Source of the DNA: Pseudomonas reidholzensis
GTDB taxonomy: Bacteria > Pseudomonadota > Gammaproteobacteria > Pseudomonadales > Pseudomonadaceae
Reading direction: 5' to 3'
Assembly (NCBI RefSeq): GCF_900536025.1
Contig: NZ_UNOZ01000019.1
Coordinates: 1-64,000, forward strand
Length of the DNA stretch: 64,000 nt
How positions within the stretch are numbered: position 1 is the stretch's first letter; every line of letters starts with the position of its first letter. Below are positions 16,909 to 26,522 of the stretch, one piece after another. A program made the translations under genes and the position numbers. Under the pieces are notes generated by a model. The model was not told the origin of the DNA and made no database searches. It was given only the letters and a program-made list of their open reading frames with translations.

Positions 16909-19302
16909 TCACACTGGCCGGGGTTGCGGCAGCAGCAGCCTGGCCAGCGCGGGAGTCAATATCAGCGCGCCGAGCATGTTCCAGATGAACATGAACGCCA
17001 GCAGGATGCCCATGTCGGCCTGGAACTTGATCGGCGACAGCACCCAGGTGGCCACCGCCACGCCGAGCGTCACGCCGGTCAGCACCACCACCTTGCCGGT
17101 GGACAGCAGCGCCGTGTAGTAGGCGGTGGACAGGCTCGCGCCTTGGCGCAGGTTGGCCAGGGTGATGCTGAGGATGTACAGCGAGTAGTCCACGCCGATC
17201 CCCACGCCAAGCGCGATCACCGGCAAGGTGGCGACCTTGAGGCCGATGTCCAGGCCGACCATCAGCGCCTCGCACAGCACCGAGGTGAGCATCAGCGGCA
17301 GCACCGTGCAGACCACCGCCCGCCATGAGCGGAAGGTGATCAGGCACAGCACGATCACGGCGGCATAGACCATCAGCAGCATCTGCAGGTTGGCCCGTTT
17401 GACCACGATGTTGGTCGCCGCCTCGATGCCGGCGTTGCCCGCGGCCGACATGAACTGCAGGTCGGCGGTGTTGTGCTGCGCCGCGAACTGCTCGACGGTC
17501 TGCGCCACGCGGGTCAGGGTGTCGGCCTTGTGGTCGCTGAGAAACACGTTGACGGTCAGCAGGTCGCAGTTCTGGTTGAACAGCTCACGCGGCGCACGGG
17601 TGATGATGGCGTTCAGCAGGCCCTGGTTCTTGGGTATTTCATACCAGCGCAGGCTGCCTTCGTTCATGCCGGCGGCGGCCTGTTTGCTCAAGGCCGCCAG
17701 GGAGCTGGTGGAGACCACACCAGGCAACTGCTGCAAGCGCGCCTCGAGCGCATCGACGCTGACCAGCGTGTCGTAGTTGGCGCAGTAGAACGCCGGCGTC
17801 TTCACCATGACCACATACTTGTCGCTGCTGGCGGCATAGTTGCCAACCATGAACGCGTTGTCCTGGTTGTAGCGCGAGTCGGCGCGCAGTTCCGGCGCGC
17901 CGGGGTTGAGGTCACCGACCTTGACCTGCAGGCTGATGGCAAACCCGACCGCCCCCAGCAGCGCGGCCACCGCAATGGCCAGGCGCGCCCACTTGAGCTC
18001 GGTGAAGCGGTCCAGAAACGCCCACAGCGCATGGCGGCGATGTTGCAGGTCACCCAGCGCCAGGCGCTCGGCCTCGGCTTCGCGGCGGGCGGCGCGCAGG
18101 CTCACACCGGTGTACGAGAGCAGGATCGGCAACAGCACCAGGTTGGTCAGGACCAGCACCATGACGCCCACCGTGGCGGTCACGGCAAGGTCCTGGATCA
18201 CCGGAATATTGATGATCATCAACACCGCGAAGCCCACGGCATCGGCCATCAGCGCCATCAGGCCGGTGAGGAACAGGCGGCGGAAGGTGAAGCGCGCGGC
18301 AATCAGCTTGTCGGCACCGCGGCCGATGTCCTGCATGATGCCGTTCATCTTTTGCGCGCCATGGCTGAGGCCGATGGCGAACACCAGAAACGGCACCAGG
18401 ATCGAGTACGGGTCCAGCTGGTAGCCCAGCGTTGGCAGCAGGCCGAGCAGCCAGACCACGGCGATCAGTGAGCAGGCCAACACCAGCAAGGTGCTGCGCA
18501 GGCAGCGGGTGTACCAGAACAGCACCAGCGCGCAGATCACCAGGGTAGCGGCGAAGAACACCTGCATCAGCAGCAGGCCGTCCATCAGGTCGCCGACCAC
18601 CTTGGCAAAGCCGGTGATGACGATCTGGTACTGGTCGCCTTCGTATTGCTGGCGCAGTTGCTCCAGGCGTTGCGACAGCGCGTGGTAGTCCAGCGGTTGC
18701 GCCCCCTCGGCGCTGGTGTCCTGCAGCGGCAGGAGGATCACGCTCGAGCGCATGTTGGCGGCGACCAGGCGGCCGATCTCGCCGGAGCGTTCGAGGTTCT
18801 GCCTCACCTGGTCGATGCTCGCGCTGGAGCCGTCGTAGTCGTCGGGGATCACCGGGCCGCCGTCGAAGCCCTCTTCGGTCACGCCGATCCAGCGGGTGGC
18901 TGGGGTCCACAACGACTTCATGTACGGACGGTCGACGCCGTCGAGCAGAAACAGCGCGTCGTTGATCTGCTTGAGGGTGTCCAGGTACTCGGCGTCGTAG
19001 ATCGTGCCGTGCTTGCTGCTCAGGGCGATGCGCAGGGTGTTGCCGCCCTCGCCGAGCTGGCCGCGGTACTTGAAGTAGTTCTCGATGTACGGGTGGCCGA
19101 CCGGGATCATCTTTTCGAAGGCCGCGCTCAGGCGCAGGTCGGTCGCTTGCCAGCCGAGCAGGGCACTGATCAGCAGGCACAGCGCGACGACCAGGCCGCG
19201 GTGGTTGAACAGCAGGCGTTCGACCAGGCTGCCGGACTGCTTGTCGAAGGTTTTCAGGTCGAGCAGGGTGGTGTCGTCGGGCGCGGTCACTTTACTGTTC
19301 AC
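16909..19302 (-). CDS. RND/MMPL-type transporter, partner of DUF1302/DUF1329 proteins
   Basis: About 797 residues with the RND plan of two repeats. Each repeat has one helix, a large periplasmic domain, then five or so helices; hydrophobic clusters lie at about 40-60, 260-410, 445-470 and 650-790. The MMPL/SSD signature GVGIGVDYSLYIL is in the second half. GTG 19302 is preferred because GGAG sits eight bases upstream and it overlaps the upstream stop by 11 bp; longer starts at 19323 or 19341 are possible. It resembles hydrophobic-compound and lipid (HpnN-like) exporters rather than drug pumps, and has no membrane fusion partner nearby. Confidence 0.88.
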   Translation of the reverse strand: MNSKVTAPDDTTLLDLKTFDKQSGSLVERLLFNHRGLVVALCLLISALLGWQATDLRLSAAFEKMIPVGHPYIENYFKYRGQLGEGGNTLRIALSSKHGTIYDAEYLDTLKQINDALFLLDGVDRPYMKSLWTPATRWIGVTEEGFDGGPVIPDDYDGSSASIDQVRQNLERSGEIGRLVAANMRSSVILLPLQDTSAEGAQPLDYHALSQRLEQLRQQYEGDQYQIVITGFAKVVGDLMDGLLLMQVFFAATLVICALVLFWYTRCLRSTLLVLACSLIAVVWLLGLLPTLGYQLDPYSILVPFLVFAIGLSHGAQKMNGIMQDIGRGADKLIAARFTFRRLFLTGLMALMADAVGFAVLMIINIPVIQDLAVTATVGVMVLVLTNLVLLPILLSYTGVSLRAARREAEAERLALGDLQHRRHALWAFLDRFTELKWARLAIAVAALLGAVGFAISLQVKVGDLNPGAPELRADSRYNQDNAFMVGNYAASSDKYVVMVKTPAFYCANYDTLVSVDALEARLQQLPGVVSTSSLAALSKQAAAGMNEGSLRWYEIPKNQGLLNAIITRAPRELFNQNCDLLTVNVFLSDHKADTLTRVAQTVEQFAAQHNTADLQFMSAAGNAGIEAATNIVVKRANLQMLLMVYAAVIVLCLITFRSWRAVVCTVLPLMLTSVLCEALMVGLDIGLKVATLPVIALGVGIGVDYSLYILSITLANLRQGASLSTAYYTALLSTGKVVVLTGVTLGVAVATWVLSPIKFQADMGILLAFMFIWNMLGALILTPALARLLLPQPRPV

Positions 19303-20416
19303 GGGCGCTGCTCCGTTGGCCATCTTGCAGGGAGAACGCACTCAGCCCGCGCACACCGGCGAGCATGAAGCGGCCGTCAGCGGTTTCACTGAGGCTGGTC
19401 AGCGAGCTGGCCTGGGTGGGCGCGGCAGTGAAGTGCCGGCCTTGGTCCTGGCTGGTGAGGACGCGGCCGGTCTCGTCGACCAGCAGCAGCGTACCGTCGC
19501 TGGCGCGGGCGCCGGCGGTGAGGGTTACCGGCTGGTCATTGGCGATGGTCTGCCAGCTGTCGCCCAGGTCGTCCGAACGCAGGATCTTGCCGCGCAAGCC
19601 AAACGCGAGCAGGCTCTTTTCGCGCCCGGCGAGCAGGCCGAACAGCGTGCCGGTGGCCGGCGTATCGAGGGCGGTGAAGTGCGCGCCGTGGTCACTGGAG
19701 CGCAACAGCAGGCCTTGCTCGGCAGCGATGAAGACGTTGCCATCGAGTTCGAGAATGTCGTACAGGTGCAGCGCCGAAGGGTTGTCTAGCTGCTGGCTGA
19801 TCGAGCGCCAGTGCGCACCGCCGTCGGCCGTGGCGAAGGCCAGCCCGTAGGCGCCGACCACCAGCCCGCGCTGGGCGTCGAAGAAGTGCACCGCGAGAAA
19901 CGGCTTGTCGGCACCGTCGTCCAGCAATTGCCGTGCGTCATCGAGCTGGCGTTGGGTGTCGGCGTCGGGGCGTGCTGCATGTGCGGCGGTTGCCGCGTCG
20001 ACGGCCAGTTGCGCCGCCTGGTTGCCATCGAGCTGCTTGACCCAGCTGCGGCCACCGTCGCTGCTGTGCAGGATCACCCCGGCGTGGCCGACCGCCCAGC
20101 CTTGCTCGGGGCTGGCGAAGGTGACCTGGGTCAGCGTCACGCTGACCGGAGAGGGGACCTGCTGCCAGCGCTGGCCGTTGTCTTGCGAGCGCAGAATGAA
20201 ACCGCGTTCGCCCACTGCCAGCAACTGATCGCCGGCACGGGTGACATCCAGCATCAGGGCCCGCGCCGCCAGTTCGCTGTGCAACGCAGGCCGCTCATAC
20301 AGGGGCGCGTCAAGGGTTGCGGCGCTGGCGGGCAGGGCGCCCAGGCCAAGACTGGCCAAGGCCAAGGACAACAGTGTGGGTACTGCACAGGCATGGAGCT
20401 TTGTTTTTATGGCCAT
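19292..20416 (-). CDS. Secreted YCF48-like beta-propeller protein
   Basis: A 374-residue protein with a signal peptide (LLSLALASLGLGALPASAA-TLDA). It contains repeated BNR/YCF48-type blades, seen as recurring ILRSQDNGQRWQQV, ILHSSDGGRSWVKQL, LLRSSDHGAHFTAL and ILRSDDLGDSWQTI. Such seven-bladed propellers are placed next to MMPL-type RND transporters and DUF1329 proteins in many proteobacteria, and probably act as a periplasmic assembly or adaptor part. ATG 20416 has GAGGT upstream. The coding end overlaps the RND start. Confidence 0.88.
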   Translation of the reverse strand: MAIKTKLHACAVPTLLSLALASLGLGALPASAATLDAPLYERPALHSELAARALMLDVTRAGDQLLAVGERGFILRSQDNGQRWQQVPSPVSVTLTQVTFASPEQGWAVGHAGVILHSSDGGRSWVKQLDGNQAAQLAVDAATAAHAARPDADTQRQLDDARQLLDDGADKPFLAVHFFDAQRGLVVGAYGLAFATADGGAHWRSISQQLDNPSALHLYDILELDGNVFIAAEQGLLLRSSDHGAHFTALDTPATGTLFGLLAGREKSLLAFGLRGKILRSDDLGDSWQTIANDQPVTLTAGARASDGTLLLVDETGRVLTSQDQGRHFTAAPTQASSLTSLSETADGRFMLAGVRGLSAFSLQDGQRSSAREQ

Positions 20417-20481
20417 CACTACCTCGACAATCGGCGGGTGAGGCGGGCGCGGGGCCCGTCTCAGGTGTTACCTGGTCGGGC

Positions 20482-21834
20482 TTAACGCACTGAGCCCGAG
20501 GCCACCGCGTTGCCGGTAAAGAAATTCTCCGGCTTGCGTGCGACCACCTTGTAGGTTTCGCCGTTGAGGCCCTGCACCACGCTGTAGGTCTTGGCCTGGA
20601 GGTTGTAGATGACCACCGGCTTGACCACCACGGCAGGGATCGCCGGCACCACGAACGGCAGCGCCTGGGTCACGCGCCAGAGCTTGCCCTGGGCGTCGTA
20701 GCCGTCGACCAGCGACACGGTCCAGCTGTCTTCGTCGATGTAGAAGCGGCGTTTCGGCACGGCGTGGCGCTTGCCCGGTGCCACCGTGGCTTCGACTTCC
20801 CAGACGCGGTGCAGCTCCCAGCGCATCTTGTCCGAGTTGAGGGTTTTTTCGGTGTACACCTCGTCCGGCTTGGCCGCATGGAAGGCGTTGAGGTTGTAGG
20901 GGATGTACATCTCCTTCTTGCCGATCAGCTTCCACTGGTAGCGGTCAGGGTGGCCGATGAAACCGTGCACCTCGTCGAAGTAGTTGGCCCCCGAGGCGAC
21001 GAAGTCGGGCGTGTCGTAGCCCACGGTCGGCGCACGCCGCACGCGGCGTTGGCCGACCAGGTACTGCCAGGCCTGGCGCGGGCTGGCGGCATCGATGCTG
21101 TCGTGGGTGACCAGCGATTCACCGGCCTTGAACGGCGGCTCGCTGGTGAGGAAGCGCAACAGCACGTACTGGCCTGGCCAGCTCTGCGCGTTGCCGCCTT
21201 TGTAGTAGTACGGGTATTGCCAGTTCTCGACGCCGCGGCTGGCCAGGGTGCGGCTGCCATCGGAGTTGCCGATCATGTTGCGGTAGCCATGCTCGATGGA
21301 CTCGGCTTCGGTGCGCAGGAGGAAGTTCCAGATCACTTCGCTGCCGTTGGCCGGGATCGGGAACGGCACGCCGCCGTAGCAGCCTTGCACCGACAGGCCG
21401 TTCTCGGTCAGCTGGCAGTCGCTGGCGTTCTTCAGGGTGTTGGCGTAGGTCCAGTCTGGTGCCGCGGCGCTGCGGTGAGTGGGGTACACGTCCAGGTGGA
21501 AGCTGTCGGGGTATTGCTGGAGCAGCGCGCGGGTCCCTTCGCTGAGCTTGTCGGCATACTGCGCGGCGTTCTTGGCGGTAATCTGCAACAGCGGGCGTTC
21601 GCCCGGGAACGGGTCGGCCGGCACGTCACCGAACTTGGCGCCGGGCACGTCCCGGGTCAGGCCGCCGGTCCAGGCTGGGATGCTGCCGTCGGCGTTGCCG
21701 GCTTTTTCTGCGCCCATCGGCGTCAGGGTGGTTTTCAGGGTGTTGGCCTGTTCGGCGCTGACCGCGGCAATGGCCTGGCCGCAGACCAGGCTGAGCACGC
21801 TCAGCAGGGATACCAAAGGCGTGTGCTGTTTCAT
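20482..21834 (-). CDS. DUF1329 periplasmic protein (LolB-like fold family)
   Basis: A 450-residue secreted protein (signal peptide MKQHTPLVSLLSVLSLVCGQAIA) of the DUF1329 family, annotated in databases as outer-membrane lipoprotein-sorting-like. Family features seen are AEKAGNADGSIPAWTGGL near the N-terminus and RRVRRAPTVGYDTPDF in the middle. The fold is thought to cradle hydrophobic cargo. The gene sits 26 bp after DUF1302 and before the propeller and RND genes, so it is the likely periplasmic carrier of that system. Cargo unknown. Confidence 0.9.
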   Translation of the reverse strand: MKQHTPLVSLLSVLSLVCGQAIAAVSAEQANTLKTTLTPMGAEKAGNADGSIPAWTGGLTRDVPGAKFGDVPADPFPGERPLLQITAKNAAQYADKLSEGTRALLQQYPDSFHLDVYPTHRSAAAPDWTYANTLKNASDCQLTENGLSVQGCYGGVPFPIPANGSEVIWNFLLRTEAESIEHGYRNMIGNSDGSRTLASRGVENWQYPYYYKGGNAQSWPGQYVLLRFLTSEPPFKAGESLVTHDSIDAASPRQAWQYLVGQRRVRRAPTVGYDTPDFVASGANYFDEVHGFIGHPDRYQWKLIGKKEMYIPYNLNAFHAAKPDEVYTEKTLNSDKMRWELHRVWEVEATVAPGKRHAVPKRRFYIDEDSWTVSLVDGYDAQGKLWRVTQALPFVVPAIPAVVVKPVVIYNLQAKTYSVVQGLNGETYKVVARKPENFFTGNAVASGSVR

Positions 21835-21860
21835 GGTGATTCTCCGGGGCAGGGCGGGCA

Positions 21861-23516
21861 TCAGAACGTGCGCTGGATCGAGAAGGCGACGAAGTCACGA
21901 TCCTTGAGGGTCTGCTGGAACGTGTAGGCATTGTTCTCGTCGATGATCGGGCCGCCATCACCAAAGAAGTTGGTGTAGCTGAGCGAGGCGTACCAGGCCT
22001 TCTGGTAGTCGGCCTTGAGCGCCACGGTGAAGTCACCGCCATGCTCGGGGGAGAACGCCTGCGGGGTGACCGACGAGCGCCCGTACGGGGTGTAGCCGAC
22101 GGTAATGGGGATCTGCAGGTCGACCCCCGGCAGCACCTGGAAGTACTGCGGCTCGAAGGTGAAGCGCAGCGAATAGGCGTCGCGGGTGGTGTTGGGGTCG
22201 AGCAGTTCGGCGTTCTTCTTCACGCTCAGGCGCCGGTTGAAGGCCAGTTCGCCGACCAGCGAGGCGCCATCCCACAGGCTGTTGCCGGCGTAGATGTTGA
22301 TCATCGAGACCTGCGCATGCAGCGAGTTGCCCAGCGGATAGGCCGCGTGCTGGTCGTTGTCGGCGCCCATGCCGGCGATCACCACGCCGCCGGTGGGGGC
22401 CAGCGGGGTGTCGACGCGCATCGACAGTTCACCGGCGACGTTGGCCTCGCCCACCAGGGTGCTGAAGCTGGCGCCGAAGACCTTGACGTCTTCGGCGTAG
22501 ACGTTGACGTAGCTGTCGTCGTTGCCGGGGATCAGGGCCGCCGGGCGGAAGTAGAAAATCGGCGTCTTCTCGTGGTACTTGGCGGCATACAGGCCGAACT
22601 CCCAATCGTCCAGGCTGAACTTCACCTGCCCACCGAACTGCCCGGAGTCCCTGGCGTTGATGCTCGCGCCGCGGGTCAGGCGGCCGGTCGGGAAGTACAC
22701 GCTTTCGGCGCCGTCACCGACAAAGTCGCCGCCGCTGAAGTAGCTGCCGGAGCCGGGCAGGCGGGTCTTGTTCCACTCGAACTGGTAGTAGGCGCCGACG
22801 CTGATGGTGTCGGTCAGTTGCCAGTTGCCGGAGACCTGCTGGGTCGGCAGGAGGATTTCCTTGAACTGCGAGCCGGGCACCGATTGCAGCTTGACCAGGT
22901 CGACCGTGGACTGCGCGTTGGCGATGCCGTTGGCACCGAAGAACAGGCTCTCGCCGTAGATCTGGGTGAACTGCCCAAGGCGTCCCGAGAGCCGCGTGCT
23001 GCCGATGTCGCGTGAGCCATAGACGAAGGCATCGAGCAGCTCGCCCTTGCGCCCGTGCAGCTTGCGCGTGTCGTCGGTAAAGCGGTCGTTGCGCACGCTC
23101 AAGGCGTTGGCGGTGCCGGGCGAATCGTTGTCGTTGCTGTCGTTGTACACCGAGTCGTACCAGGCCGCGCCGCTCAGGCGGGCGCCGACCTCCTCGTAGC
23201 GGATGTCCAGTTCGGAGAGCAGGTCGACGCGGTTGGAGATCAGGCCGCTGCTGAAGTTGCGGTCGCCGTCGTCCATGTTCGGGTTGGGCACCGAGGTGCC
23301 TGGGCCGGCGGCGACGTTGTCTTCGCGGCCCTTGAGGCGAAAGGCGTTGCTGTACTTGAGGGTGTTGTCCCAGCTGGTGGTGAGCTCGGGGATGCCGGTG
23401 TCAAACTGGAACGCGGCAGCATTGACCGAGCTGCACAAGGCGATGGCGGCGCCAAGGACGCTGGTCAGACGGGGCAGGCGCTCGGCCGGGCCGGAGCGGT
23501 TTTGCGGCATTTTCAT
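21861..23516 (-). CDS. DUF1302 outer-membrane beta-barrel protein
   Basis: A 551-residue protein with a signal peptide ending near SSVNAAAFQF, then many alternating amphipathic strands. It ends in FSIQRTF, with the terminal aromatic residue needed for barrel insertion. DUF1302 proteins are predicted outer-membrane barrels. ATG 23516 has AAGAGG five bases upstream. First gene of a four-gene minus-strand operon (barrel, DUF1329, propeller, RND) that spans all envelope layers. The region upstream carries GntR-type operator candidates shared with the divergent regulator gene. Confidence 0.9.
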   Translation of the reverse strand: MKMPQNRSGPAERLPRLTSVLGAAIALCSSVNAAAFQFDTGIPELTTSWDNTLKYSNAFRLKGREDNVAAGPGTSVPNPNMDDGDRNFSSGLISNRVDLLSELDIRYEEVGARLSGAAWYDSVYNDSNDNDSPGTANALSVRNDRFTDDTRKLHGRKGELLDAFVYGSRDIGSTRLSGRLGQFTQIYGESLFFGANGIANAQSTVDLVKLQSVPGSQFKEILLPTQQVSGNWQLTDTISVGAYYQFEWNKTRLPGSGSYFSGGDFVGDGAESVYFPTGRLTRGASINARDSGQFGGQVKFSLDDWEFGLYAAKYHEKTPIFYFRPAALIPGNDDSYVNVYAEDVKVFGASFSTLVGEANVAGELSMRVDTPLAPTGGVVIAGMGADNDQHAAYPLGNSLHAQVSMINIYAGNSLWDGASLVGELAFNRRLSVKKNAELLDPNTTRDAYSLRFTFEPQYFQVLPGVDLQIPITVGYTPYGRSSVTPQAFSPEHGGDFTVALKADYQKAWYASLSYTNFFGDGGPIIDENNAYTFQQTLKDRDFVAFSIQRTF

Positions 23517-23653
23517 GGAAACCTCTTCTGCTTTTTTATTGTTGTTGAAGCGAATCGATTTACGTCTGCGGCAAGGGTCGACAGCGGGTTCGGCAGGTTC
23601 CGAAGCGCATGCCTGATTGTGCATTATTGGTTTTAATTTGCCCTAAGGATGAC

Positions 23654-23665
23654 TTTGTGCACAAA
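23654..23665. promoter_or_regulatory. Palindrome TTTGTGCACAAA, GntR operator candidate
   Basis: A perfect 12-bp palindrome 138 bp upstream of the DUF1302 start, close in sequence to the site at 23776 and to the one at 29640. The divergent regulator 150 bp away is a GntR/FCD protein, a family that commonly binds short dyads with a TGYRCA-like centre. Confidence 0.55.
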
Positions 23666-23752
23666 AAGTAAATCCATGCTTTTTTAAAGTCAAGAAAAAG
23701 CGTGTGTGGATCGAGGAGGTTTTTGGCGGGGGGTGAAGGCGACGATTGGCGA

Positions 23753-23793
23753 CGCATAAAATTGCACAAAGAGTTTTTTGCGCATAAAATTGC
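23753..23793. promoter_or_regulatory. Direct repeats CGCATAAAATTGC, GntR operator candidates
   Basis: CGCATAAAATTGC occurs exactly at 23753-23765 and 23781-23793, 28 bp apart. The second is part of TTTTGCGCATAAAA (23776-23789), a near-palindrome that matches TTTTGTGCATAAAA at 29640-29653 at 13 of 14 positions. The repeats lie just before the GntR start codon, which suggests autorepression. Confidence 0.65.
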
Positions 23794-23814
23794 CATCAGT
23801 GCAATATTTATCGG

Positions 23815-24510
23815 ATGACACCCATGCTCAGCAATCACAGCGGATCGTTGATTGAAGTCGCGCTAGCGCAGATGAAGAAATCCATCATCTGCTGCGAGTT
23901 GCCCCCCGGTGAAAAGCTCAAGGTGGCAGAGCTGTCAAAAGCCTATGGGCTGAGCAGTTCGCCCATCCGCGAGGCGCTCAATCGCCTGGCCCAGGAAGGC
24001 ATCGTCGAAGCCAGCGAGAACAAGGGCTTTCGCGTTGCCGGCTTGTCGGTCAAGGATTTCCAGGAGATCACCCACCTGCGCATCCTGCTCGAGCGTGAAG
24101 CCCTGGCGGACGCCATTGCCCACGGTGATGACGCCTGGGAGGCCGATATCCTCGGCGCGTTCCACCGCCTCGGGGTCGCCGAGAAGAAGCTCGGCGGCCT
24201 GCCGGTCGCGCTCGATGACGATTGGTCGGAGCGGCACAAGGCGTTCCACTTTGCCTTGTTCGGCGGCTGTCGTTCGGCCTTGCTGCTGCGCACCATCGAC
24301 TCGTTGTTCGACCGCGCCGAACGCTACCGGCGCTTCTCGGCGCTGAGGCGCAAGGTCGAGCGGCACAAGAACGACGAGCACAAGCAGTTGATGAACGCCG
24401 TGCTGGCGCGTGACAGCCAGCGTGCCCTGGACTTGTTGGGCGGGCACATCGGCGAAACCCTGAGTCGGGTTACCGATGCGGTGCTGGGGCAGCATTCGAC
24501 GCTGCAGTAA
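23815..24510 (+). CDS. GntR-family regulator, FCD subfamily
   Basis: About 231 residues from ATG 23815; ATG 23824 is also possible. The N-terminal winged HTH includes LPPGEKLKVAELSKAYGLSSSPIREALNRLAQEGIV, and the C-terminal all-helical FCD domain has an RILLEREALADAI start and metal/ligand-site histidines (ERHKAFHFAL, DEHKQLMNAV). It is divergent from the DUF1302/DUF1329/RND operon and probably controls it, itself and the aromatic operon near 29.6 kb, judged by a shared operator. FCD ligands are usually small organic acids. Confidence 0.92.
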   Translation: MTPMLSNHSGSLIEVALAQMKKSIICCELPPGEKLKVAELSKAYGLSSSPIREALNRLAQEGIVEASENKGFRVAGLSVKDFQEITHLRILLEREALADAIAHGDDAWEADILGAFHRLGVAEKKLGGLPVALDDDWSERHKAFHFALFGGCRSALLLRTIDSLFDRAERYRRFSALRRKVERHKNDEHKQLMNAVLARDSQRALDLLGGHIGETLSRVTDAVLGQHSTLQ

Positions 24511-24886
24511 CCAATACCTGGCTGGCGGGCGTGGGCAGGTTTTGCCGCGTCCGCTGGTACGTTCGTGCCTTCAATTTCCCCCTCCTGCACGCTGTCACGC
24601 GTTGTCGAAGTGCATGTCCAGGCGGTATATTGCCGCCCGCTTGATGGCTGAGTGCCACTACCGTTTTCGTACCCCTCCTTTCTTCCAGGCCTGCACCTGT
24701 GTTTGTCCAGCGGTGTTCAGGCTCTGCGTACGTTTGCGTTTGTATTCATGTCCCATCGATAACGCTCGGATCCGCCACGTGGCTGCCGCTTTCCAGGTGC
24801 ACGTCGGCGTATTGCTGGCGCGCCCTGCGTGCGGATCCGTTCGATCATAAAACTATTACTAAACGATCAAAAAATAAGGGCTGTAC
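24511..24886. other. Intergenic region before the chemoreceptor gene
   Basis: 376 bp without a supported gene. It is less GC-rich near its end (ATAAAACTATTACTAAACG), where the chemoreceptor promoter should lie. No strong hairpin or repeat was noticed. Short ORFs here have no family features. Confidence 0.4.
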
Positions 24887-26470
24887 ATGTTCGATGCACT
24901 TGCGAAGGGATTGGCAGACATCAGTGTCAGGGCCAAACTGACCTTGGGTTTCACCCTGGTTCTGTTGCTTACGGTGGTCATCGCCGGGATCGGCTGGGGC
25001 GGCTTGCAGGGCCTGGGGGAACGTAGCGCCAAGCTCAGTGCGATTGCCACCATCAACGAGCTTGCGCGGGACATGCGCATTGCTCGCTTGAGCTACACGC
25101 TGACAACGGATACCGCGCACGCCGAGGTGGTGGTCAAGGTGATTGGCAACGTCAACCAGACCATCGAGCAACTGTCGCAACAACTCACCAGCGCCACGGA
25201 CCTGCGCCTGATCGCGCAGGCCAATACCGCGGTGGACAACTACGCCCGCCACTTCCAGGACTTCAGCCGCGCCCTGCAAGCGGGCAACGACGCCGCTGTG
25301 AAGCAAGCCCAGGCGGGCCTGGATGTCGAGATCAAAAGCCTGCTGGCCGCCTGCGAGCAGTTGTCTGACAGCCAGTCGACCAAGCGTGACAATGAAGTCG
25401 CATCGTCCATCGAGCGGCTGCTGGTGGCCACGCTGATGGCATTGATGTTCGGCGTCGTCGCCGCGTGGCTGATTACCCGGTTGATTTTCTTGCCGCTGAA
25501 ACAGGCGCTGCAGAGCGCAGAGCGGGTCGCCGATGGCGATCTGAGCCATGACCTGCACGTCTCGCGACGTGATGAACTGGGCATGTTGCAGGCCAGCATG
25601 CAGCGCATGACCATGAACCTGCGTGAGTTGATCGGCGGGCTGCGTGACGGCGTCGTGCAGATCGCCAGCGCGGCGCACCAGTTGTCTGCGGTCACCGAGC
25701 AGACCAGCAACGGCGTGAACGGCCAGAAGGTCGAGACCGACCAGGTGGCCACGGCCATGAACGAGATGGTCAGCACCGTCCAGGAAGTCGCCCGCAGCGC
25801 CGAAGAGGCCTCCAACGCGGCCGCCGATGCCGCCCAGCAAGCGCGTGAGAGCGACAGTGTGGTGACCCAGGCCATTGCCCAGATCACCCACCTGGATGTC
25901 GAAGTGGGCCACTCGACCCAGGCCATGGCCGAACTCAAGCGCGAGAGCGACAAGATCGGCTCGGTGCTCGACGTGATCAAGTCGGTGGCCCAGCAGACCA
26001 ACTTGCTCGCCTTGAATGCCGCGATCGAGGCGGCACGCGCCGGTGAGGCCGGACGTGGCTTTGCCGTGGTGGCCGATGAAGTGCGCAGCCTGGCGCAACG
26101 CACGCAGGTGTCGACCGAAGAGATCGAGGGGCTGATCGGTGGTTTGCACCGTGGCACTCAAGAGGTGGCGGACAGCCTGGAGAAAAGCCGCAGCCTGACC
26201 ACTGACAGCGTCGAGCTGACCCGCCGTGCTGGCACGTCGCTGATGAGCATCAGCCGCTCGGTGGCCACCATCGAGTCGATGAACGTGCAGATTGCCACGG
26301 CGTCGGAGGAGCAGAGCGCAGTGGCCGAAGAGATCAACCGCAGTGTGCTGAACGTGCGCGAAGTGTCCGAACAGACGGCCGCGGCCAGCGAACAGACCGC
26401 CGCCTCGAGCGTCGAGCTGGCGCGCCTGGGTGGCCATCTGCAGACGCTGGTCGGCAAGTTCAAGCTCTGA
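24887..26470 (+). CDS. Methyl-accepting chemotaxis protein
   Basis: A 527-residue transmembrane chemoreceptor. The first membrane helix is at about 17-38. A periplasmic four-helix-bundle-type ligand domain of about 150 residues follows, then the second helix at about 180-203, a HAMP domain, and a long coiled-coil signalling domain with the hairpin tip [35 protein letters not shown]. There is no C-terminal CheR pentapeptide. It lies between the GntR gene and the aromatic operon, so it may guide cells to the same compound; that link is only positional. Confidence 0.93.
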   Translation: MFDALAKGLADISVRAKLTLGFTLVLLLTVVIAGIGWGGLQGLGERSAKLSAIATINELARDMRIARLSYTLTTDTAHAEVVVKVIGNVNQTIEQLSQQLTSATDLRLIAQANTAVDNYARHFQDFSRALQAGNDAAVKQAQAGLDVEIKSLLAACEQLSDSQSTKRDNEVASSIERLLVATLMALMFGVVAAWLITRLIFLPLKQALQSAERVADGDLSHDLHVSRRDELGMLQASMQRMTMNLRELIGGLRDGVVQIASAAHQLSAVTEQTSNGVNGQKVETDQVATAMNEMVSTVQEVARSAEEASNAAADAAQQARESDSVVTQAIAQITHLDVEVGHSTQAMAELKRESDKIGSVLDVIKSVAQQTNLLALNAAIEAARAGEAGRGFAVVADEVRSLAQRTQVSTEEIEGLIGGLHRGTQEVADSLEKSRSLTTDSVELTRRAGTSLMSISRSVATIESMNVQIATASEEQSAVAEEINRSVLNVREVSEQTAAASEQTAASSVELARLGGHLQTLVGKFKL

Positions 26471-26476
26471 CCCACG

Positions 26477-26517
26477 CCCCGCACGGCCCGCGCCGGCGTT
26501 CGCCGTACGCGGGTCGT
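26477..26517. terminator. GC-rich imperfect hairpin between convergent genes
   Basis: CGGCG-TT-CGCCG sits inside a longer imperfect stem (CCCGCG...CGCGGG) between the ends of the chemoreceptor and the flavin monooxygenase genes. It could act as a bidirectional terminator. There is no U-tract. Confidence 0.4.
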
Positions 26518-26522
26518 GTGCT

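Noticed and set aside
26471..26522. Small RNA gene at the convergent hairpin
   Set aside because: Only 52 bp between two stop codons and no promoter; a terminator is the simpler reading.
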